A stretch of 64,000 nt of DNA, from contig JAQFVV010000029.1 of NCBI GenBank assembly GCA_028023455.1, positions 10,079,644 to 10,143,643 on the forward strand, in the 5' to 3' direction. Below the pieces are notes generated by a model. The model had not been told where the DNA came from and did no database searches. It was given only the letters and a program-made list of their open reading frames with translations. A program made the position numbers and the translations under genes. The DNA comes from Epiperipatus broadwayi. Lineage: Eukaryota; Onychophora; Udeonychophora; Euonychophora; Peripatidae. Shown piece by piece: positions 57,172 to 64,000 of the stretch. Positions within the stretch are counted from its first letter, which is position 1; each line of letters begins with the position of its first letter.

Positions 57172-60100
57172 CCTGATCAAATAAATGAAAAGCTGATTTC
57201 GTCAATAACGCAAATCGTAACAATTACTAGGTAGAGTTGATCAGGAAATAGTTATGTTTTTTTTTAGAAATAGAAATACAATTTTCTTCCTTTTGACATA
57301 ACTTGATCAACTCGCACATTTTATATGTGTAAGAGAGACCTAGTTAGACAGAAAAACGTTTCAATATCTTGCAGAAAATTTTCTACAATGTGTGGCTAGG
57401 CAAAAGAAAAACCAGCTAAAATGCCTGGAAAATGCAGTCAGATCCAGAAATTGACGCTGAAGTTTGCAAAACAAACCTGTGCAATGCCTCTATAATGTCG
57501 TGAAAAATTAAATAAACAATGTCGTATGAACTACCCAAGGCCTACTGATATTATATCTTATATAATGTTATCAGTGCTGCTATATTTACTCTCTAACATC
57601 ACTATTATGCAAAAAAAAAAATTACCATTGTCAGAGGAACTAATGAAGACAACTGTAAAATACTAAAAGAATGGTATTTGCAAAAACCATGGTTTGTGAC
57701 TGTTTCAATATTTAACATGGTAAGATTTTATAATTATCAATAATATAAAACCGTAAACCTAAACTAAAAATATGTTTTATTACTACAATATTTAATATTT
57801 TTGAATAGTATATACACAAATTTTATTTATTCAATGTTAATAAATTATTTTTTTTATTAACCCATTTAGTTTGTGTTTTAACTCAATCCAAACATTATGT
57901 TTTTAACACACATATACTAGTTAATATCCACAGTCCTGAGAAATTATGCAATCTACTGGAGGACATGCAGGCATGGCAATGGTAATTTGTAATTGATGAT
58001 GTTTGTTACTTTAAAAGTTTTCCAAAAGTAAACTTTCTTTTTAGAAAGTTTGGTGCCTTCGAGTTTCATTTTTATTGAAACTGAAAAACAAATAAAATTC
58101 TTTTGGGAGTTCTTGTACTTTTAAATTATCGTCATCAACAACTATTGGTTATTATTATAAATATTTAAAATAAATCATTTTATTCAAATTTTATTAACCA
58201 TTCAAGATTTGTACTTAAAACTTTAAATGCTTGCCTTTTTGCATAATAGCAATGATAAAATATATAATAATTCACTGTTTCATATAGATGTGCACTGGCT
58301 GTCCAAAAGCATGTATTTGTAAAGATTAGTCGATTATTTGAAAAAATTGAAAGAAGATATAAATGTTCATTTTCAGAAATCTCGAAACGTAGATGTTTCA
58401 TCACGATTGAGATTTTAATGAGACATAACTGTAATACATATTTTTTTAAAAGAATAATAATTGAAATTAGAAAAGATCTTGAATTAAGTTTTGTTCAAAA
58501 CAAATTTTGGAATTCAAAAAATATATAAAATGCTCCGCATTAAAATATATACTTGAGTTTCTTATTGTTGTTATTCAAATTCTTATTTAATGGAGGCCAG
58601 TTTTAACCATCCGAATAATATATTAAGAAAAAGTAATAGAAGATTAAATACATTAAAATGTAAAGATTTGAGGATAATATTAATTTTGAATCAAATATGT
58701 CATTAATAATTTTTTTTTTTTTTAAATACATTTTATATATTATTGTTCATAAATACTTTTTTTTTGTTTCTATTTACTGCTATCAACTGCATACTTGTAT
58801 GAAATATTATTGTGTACAATAATTAATATTGGAATGTTGTGCTTATTTCAGTTGGTTGAACAAAATTTTATTGGAGCTAATATAATACATAACTAAAAAA
58901 TCCAAATACATCATAATTATTTTGAAATTTTTAGCAATATATGCTTTGAAGGTTATATAGAGGGGTAATGTCCTAATAATCATGTTAATTTCCATTGAAG
59001 ATAATTAAGCATTAAAAAACGGTTGATAATTCCATTTGATAAAATCTAAATTTAACAGTATATAGTTTACATATAAAGTTTTAGTTATAATAATGATTAA
59101 ATTTTAAAGACAGGCTGGGAGGCAGTGGAAATTTTTTTATCTTATAATGGGTTGATGCTGTTAAAAAAAGATTGAAAACCATAGATATAAATGTTACTTA
59201 ATGTCCCATTTAATACTTTCGATATCAATAAACTTTCCTTTTGTATATATTATTTATTAAAGTCAAGGTGATTTTTTTCAACCTATTTCTATTAATTCTA
59301 TAAACATATGTATTGATATTTTTAATTGTGAAGGATCCATTAAGAAGGATGTCACTTATTAAAGATTTCATATAGGCAATGCAAAAAGAATGAAAAGGTG
59401 TTGAACATCTTATACATTTATTATTTCATTTATAAAATTAAATTTCATTTTTCACACCTGTAGTACTTCAAACTTTGCTTTTCAAGTCATATTTGATATC
59501 GCTCTGCTGCAAAGCATTGCAGTTGCTCATTAAAATAATTCTCATTCATTTTTAGTCTTTTATTTATTATGTTTTTTAGATTTTTTTACTTTAGATAACT
59601 CATAAAACTATTCATATCTTGATGTCATTTTATTATATGTATGAAAGAAATCACAGTCGGAATATTTATGCTTGTTATCAAAAGTAATGTGTTCATAATT
59701 TGTAACAAAAATATAGTAGGGAGAATATTAATCATGGTATGCTGAAAAAAAACTTTATGAGTATATTTATCACTAGCACTCAACGTTAATATAGCTTCTA
59801 CATAAATGCAATCAACAGATAATAATAATCTCTTAAATTAAACATCATTTTACTTATGTTCAACAATAACTTAAAAGTAGGTTGGCTATATAGCTTTGCA
59901 AAAAAACTAGTTCAATTGTTTACTTGCAATTTGGTTATTTGTAGATTTTTTTTAAACTCAAATACAAATATTATAATTCATAATAAACTTCAATGAAAAG
60001 ATCCTTGTGCTAACACCATACATATCTCTGTTTTGCCACTTCTATTGTCTGAAGGCAAATCTATGTTAATATCATATGATGTCTATTTTATACATGCTTT

Positions 60101-61521
60101 AAAATTTGATTTTAAAAAAATGTAAAATGATCAAAGTGAACATCTGTGAGCGATAATCTAAGTTATGAAATAATACATTAACAACTTATGATATAAAGAG
60201 AGACTTTTATTAACATTTAAAAAATCAGCTATGATATAAATATCCAAACCTATTTATTGTAATAATTAATGTCAAAGAATGTTTGTAATGTCTTTATTTT
60301 ATACTTGACCTCATTACACCTCCTTTTAATACTTTTTCGATAATTGTTAGACTTTTAAACATTTAAAATGCCATTAATTTTTTATTTTGCAAGCAAACAT
60401 TATATTTCTTATGACCACTATTAATAACTTCTGTTGCAGAATTTAATTTAAAACACATATTATTCTAGACTATCTTCTATTTAAATTCAATCGTATTGTT
60501 TTCTAATACCAACTGAAGTGATTAATAACCAAATTATACCACAACTATAGCAAATCTATGATTAGAATCAAAAACATTCATTAAGAAATGCTTTTGGAAG
60601 TTCATGCTTGAAATTTTAAAACCATTGCTTAGAATACTGGCTTGTTTCGTCTAATCAATAAAGAATCATAACAATTACATTAGCGTCTGAAAAAGTGGGT
60701 AGTAGTATTATAAATGTAATCAAAAACAAATCCATCTTAATTAAATCTTAGATCCCAAATCTAATTATAGTTTTATTTTTTTCTATATCTCTCTTGTTAG
60801 TAATGTGATGTGAATACTAGGGAAAATATAAGACTAACAAATAAAATTATTGATGTTAAGATTGTATGCCAATAATTAATAAACATTTATTAATAATGTA
60901 TAATGAAATAATATTTGCTTTTAATCTTCAGATATAATGAAGTTATTTTGTGCAATTAAAAATTCACAATTTTAATGATTTTTAACTTTTTTTATGTAAT
61001 AAAATTATGACAGCATTTCTACATATTTGAATCTACTTTAAAAACTGCAAAAAAATCTTTTAGTTATTTAAGATTGTATAGGAATAGAAAAAAAAAAAAT
61101 TATTAGATAGTTATTATTTATACAAATTAAAGAAGGCAAAATATATGGAGATTTATATATATATACACATTTACACACATCTATACAGTATACCATAATT
61201 ACAACATCAAAAAGTTTATATTTTATATTTTTATAGATTATGAAGTACCTAAATCAACATAATTTTACTTACAGAAACCCAGTCAAAGACAAAATTGTTG
61301 CAAACTTAACAGATTGTATCCAGACTGCAAGATACTAATTAAATAGTAACTGATAATTATGCATAAATATCGTTGTTCATTAAGCAAATTCTGTAAACAA
61401 AAGTTTTTATATTTCTCGTTTTTTTTCCCCCTATAATGTTGAATTATATATTTAATAGACTCTTGACATACATATGAATTTGTATTATTATAGCTCATAA
61501 CAAAGTTGAATCTTTACTTAC
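57172..61521. other. AT-rich intron DNA
   Basis: No gene or clear repeat recognised. 57180-57540 is slightly less AT-rich. Remaining short open frames are low-complexity. Confidence 0.5.
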
Positions 61522-61726
61522 TAAACTATCTAGTCCACCACCTAATAGATCCATAGCAGCTGTATTTGTAACGGGAGCAGAATAAGATGGTTGAGAATTT
61601 GTAGGTCCCAAATCCATACTAAGGAGATCACCTATTAATGAATCTTGACTAGGAATAACAGAAGGTTGTTGAGGTGGTGTTTCAGTTAAAGGACTTCCTC
61701 CAAGAATATCTTCTTGAGAACCAGAA
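61522..61726 (-). CDS. AP1B1/AP2B1: beta-adaptin, hinge exon with clathrin box
   Basis: This 205-bp exon continues the frame from the 63732-63988 exon (TC plus T makes Ser). It encodes a low-complexity hinge: SGSQEDILGGSPLTETPPQQ, then SLIGDLLSMDLG and AMDLLGGGLDSL. LLSMD fits the clathrin-box pattern (L-hydrophobic-x-hydrophobic-acidic), at the place where human beta2 has LLNLD. The second motif, DLLGGGLDSL, is identical to the human version as I recall it. The hinge recruits the clathrin heavy-chain terminal domain to adaptors on membranes. Acceptor: CCAG after a T-run at 61727-61730. Donor GTAAGT starts at 61521. Phase 0 exit. The hinge is rich in Ser, Pro and Gln, as expected for a disordered segment, and is where beta-adaptins diverge most. 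Confidence 0.93.
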
Positions 61727-63731
61727 CTGGAAAAAAAAAAGTTTACTTTTTAAAAATAAAAAAAATTTCTGAAAGATTTTTTTCTAAACACAGAGTCATT
61801 ATAAATTACATTACAATATAATAAAAGAAATCCCTGCTGCTTATAGTTAATTGAAACCAGAAAAAAATTGATTACAAAGTAAAAGAAAAGATAAATTTCA
61901 AAGATTTCATTGCAGTCATAGTACTATACAACAAAAATGCCAAGAAAACTCCATATATATATAGTTGTGTATTTTGAAAAAAAAACTACTTTGGTGGAAT
62001 TTAAGTTCTTTTAAAAGATTCATTGTTTGCTGCAATTTTACATATATATTTTGAGGCCAATCAAAAACTTTTCTATTCAAATGCATTCAAGTAATCTTAT
62101 AAAAATAGAATAATAAATATCTAATATTTCAGTGTAAATCATAATATATTTCTTTAAAATATAAACATGTATACAATGTTTTAAATCTTTTTTAATTTTC
62201 TGGATGGCATCTGATATTATTAGAGGAGAAAAAAATATTTTCATGGCCTTCAATTAATATACTTTTTTAAAAAAAAAAATTCTAAAACATTATAAATATT
62301 CTTAATTTGTAATTTGAAAAAATATTATTTCTCTTTTTTTGTGTTAATTGTAATTTATATATTAAAACGTTTTGAACATTTAACCAAGAAAATATATTGC
62401 TTCCTATAGCAAAATTTGAACGCTATAATTCAGATTATCAATGTTGATCGCAAGCTCAGCAAATTATAACAATAATAAAACTGCAATAGCTTTTCTTGGT
62501 TAAACATTCAAAATCTTTAAATATATAAATTATAAACATTCTTATAACTTAAGAAAGCTCTAATCAAATTAAAAACATCAGTTATTTTTATTCTATTTTC
62601 ATAGAATTCCTACTAGCCACTTGGATAAAAAAGTTTCTGATTGATTTCACAAAATGAAAAAGTACATCAGCCCCAAATATTCTCACAAGAATTCAGAAAT
62701 TATATGCAAATTTTTTTGCTTAAAAACATATGCAAATATAAATAAAACATAAAAATACACATAAATTAAATTAAAACATTATGCAATTTAAAAATATTCA
62801 CTTAATTTTCCGCTAGATGGCGATAAAATTATTATATAAATGGGTGAGAAAGGTGATGGTAAAAGTTTGGAAAAGTTTTTGTTTTTTGAAAAAGAGGGGG
62901 GGGATTTTGTGAAGGGGGGTTGGGGTGTTATTGGGAAGGGAGGGGAAAAAAATTAAGGGGGGGGGGAGGGAGGGGGGGGGGGGAAAAAGGGGGAGGGGGG
63001 GGGGGGGGGGGTTCATTTTAATGATTTATATTTATTTTCTCAATTATTTTTTTTGAAAACTGGAATATATTAGTCTAACTAACAACTGCTTATTTTGATG
63101 AATAAAAAACTAAATAAATTATAAATAATTGCTTATTTATATTTGTTATTGCAATTTAATAAATATACTCAATTTCATGATAATTTCAATAATTTATAAA
63201 TATTATTTTGAATACTTAAAATGCAAAATATTTTGTAAAAAATTGATTACATTATTGGTATTATACAGTTTTAAACTATTTTACTTTAAATAATAATCTA
63301 AAAAAAAAATATTTTCTCCATTCTTTATAAATCATGATCTTAAATTTAAAAAAGGAAATTTATCTTTAGATAATAGTATAATTTCAATAATCAAAATAAA
63401 CATGAGTATTAAAAAAAATTACCAAAAAAAAAAAAAAAAAAGGCAAAATATTTTATTTGCTTAAAATTGTGCAATACTTTATTTCATATTTATCAATTAT
63501 ATAGTAATATAAAATTATAATTAGTAAATTTCTATTTAACTGGAATCTTGTAATTTCTATTTTTTTATTATTAATTAATGACATAAAAAAGGTAAAGATT
63601 TCTGACAAATATAGTAATCTTTAAAAAAATATTAAATCACTTAAAATATATAGACTTAGTCCAATAATAATTAAACTATCACAATATATGTTAAAAATTA
63701 AAATTTACTGGAAAAAATATAAGTTACTTAC
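61727..63731. other. 2.0-kb beta-adaptin intron with poly-G tract
   Basis: AT-rich intron between the trunk-end and hinge exons. Contains GCTAGATGGCG at about 62812-62822 and the G-rich tract 62895-63011. Confidence 0.6.
62895..63011 (+). repeat. Extreme G-rich tract
   Basis: Over 100 bases made almost entirely of G-runs (up to about 19 G) interrupted by A and T runs, in otherwise AT-rich intron. On the transcript strand it is C-rich. It could form G-quadruplex or triplex DNA. It could also be low-quality assembly, since poly-G is a known sequencing artefact. The frame at 62813-63016 (-) is an artefact of it. Confidence 0.8.
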
Positions 63732-63988
63732 GAATTTTGTCTGGGTGGAAGAGCACGTCTTGCTCCAATTCTTCCTTCAACAAAAGCACTTGGTGGTTTG
63801 TGATAAACAGATGCTAAACTAGCAATATGGCAAATCAATTCATCCAATAAAGTTGGTTCCAAAAGATCAGTTTCTTCTGAAATCAGAGGTTTTTCAGCCA
63901 AAACAACCTCTTTAGCAGCTGCTGGATCTGTAGACAATAGACGCCAATAAATGTAACCACGGTCACGCAAATCAGGGTTATCACTATC
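63732..63988 (-). CDS. AP1B1/AP2B1: beta-adaptin (AP-1/AP-2 beta subunit), exon at end of trunk domain
   Basis: Beta-adaptin is the large beta subunit of the AP-1 (trans-Golgi/endosome) and AP-2 (plasma membrane) clathrin adaptors; arthropods such as Drosophila use one gene for both. The exon reads [20 protein letters not shown], then a near-invariant stretch with [20 protein letters not shown] and [13 protein letters not shown]. This is the C-terminal end of the alpha-solenoid trunk, where helices finish and the flexible hinge starts. The acceptor AG lies at 63989-63990, leaving only 10 more bases before the window edge. The donor GTAAGT starts at 63731. The exon is 257 bp and ends in phase 2, splitting a serine codon that the next exon completes. 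The 5' exons lie beyond the window. Identification to family is secure; AP-1 versus AP-2 versus shared cannot be decided here. Confidence 0.95.
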
Positions 63989-64000
63989 CTATTTTAGAAG

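Noticed and set aside
62813-63016. 67-residue Pro-rich minus-strand frame
   Set aside because: Direct translation of the poly-G tract.
1-64000. Bacterial-type operons, CRISPR arrays, rRNA or tRNA genes
   Set aside because: None seen; intron-exon structure and transposon content show eukaryotic nuclear DNA.

Overview
The window is AT-rich eukaryotic nuclear DNA. Short exons with GT/AG junctions are separated by introns of up to about 20 kb that are filled with decayed transposons. No bacterial gene organisation, rRNA, tRNA or CRISPR array was seen. The only cellular gene I can identify is on the minus strand: the 3' part of a beta-adaptin gene (large beta subunit of the AP-1/AP-2 clathrin adaptors). 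Its sequence is animal-like and closest in wording to arthropod beta-adaptins, so the host is probably an arthropod with a large repeat-rich genome (a chelicerate would fit). Species cannot be fixed from this window.

Beta-adaptin layout, in transcription order (right to left): exon 63732-63988 (end of trunk), 61522-61726 (hinge with clathrin box), 44908-45027 (linker to ear), 44514-44659 and 24462-24591 (ear sandwich), 11439-11610 and 10968-11122 (ear platform). The junctions give one continuous reading frame of 395 codons. The 5' part lies beyond base 64000. The short last exon, expected to carry about 25 residues and the stop, was not found and probably lies before base 1.

The rest is intronic or downstream repeat DNA. 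0.5-2.3 kb holds a fold-back element and a deleted mariner. 12-23 kb holds three decayed LINE reverse transcriptases on the minus strand, a dispersed palindromic repeat family, a tandem-repeat block and a promoter-like island near 19 kb. 24.8-28.3 kb holds two Tigger/pogo-like non-autonomous elements, a perfect 37-bp hairpin and a 72-bp hAT MITE. 36.8-37.5 kb is a 5'-truncated LINE with its poly(A) tail. 42-44.1 kb has a fold-back element abutting a probable LTR with primer-binding site. 46-53.8 kb is the most striking region: a young LTR retrotransposon with 1.9-kb LTRs and only a gag gene, nested in a long fold-back element and flanked by a 130-bp direct duplication instead of a short target-site duplication. 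54.7-56.6 kb holds a second short LTR element. 62.9-63.0 kb is an extreme poly-G tract close to an exon.

No clearly new gene system was found. The best leads are the nested LTR/fold-back structure, an unassigned minus-strand reading frame near 3.5-3.8 kb, and the promoter-like island near 19 kb.
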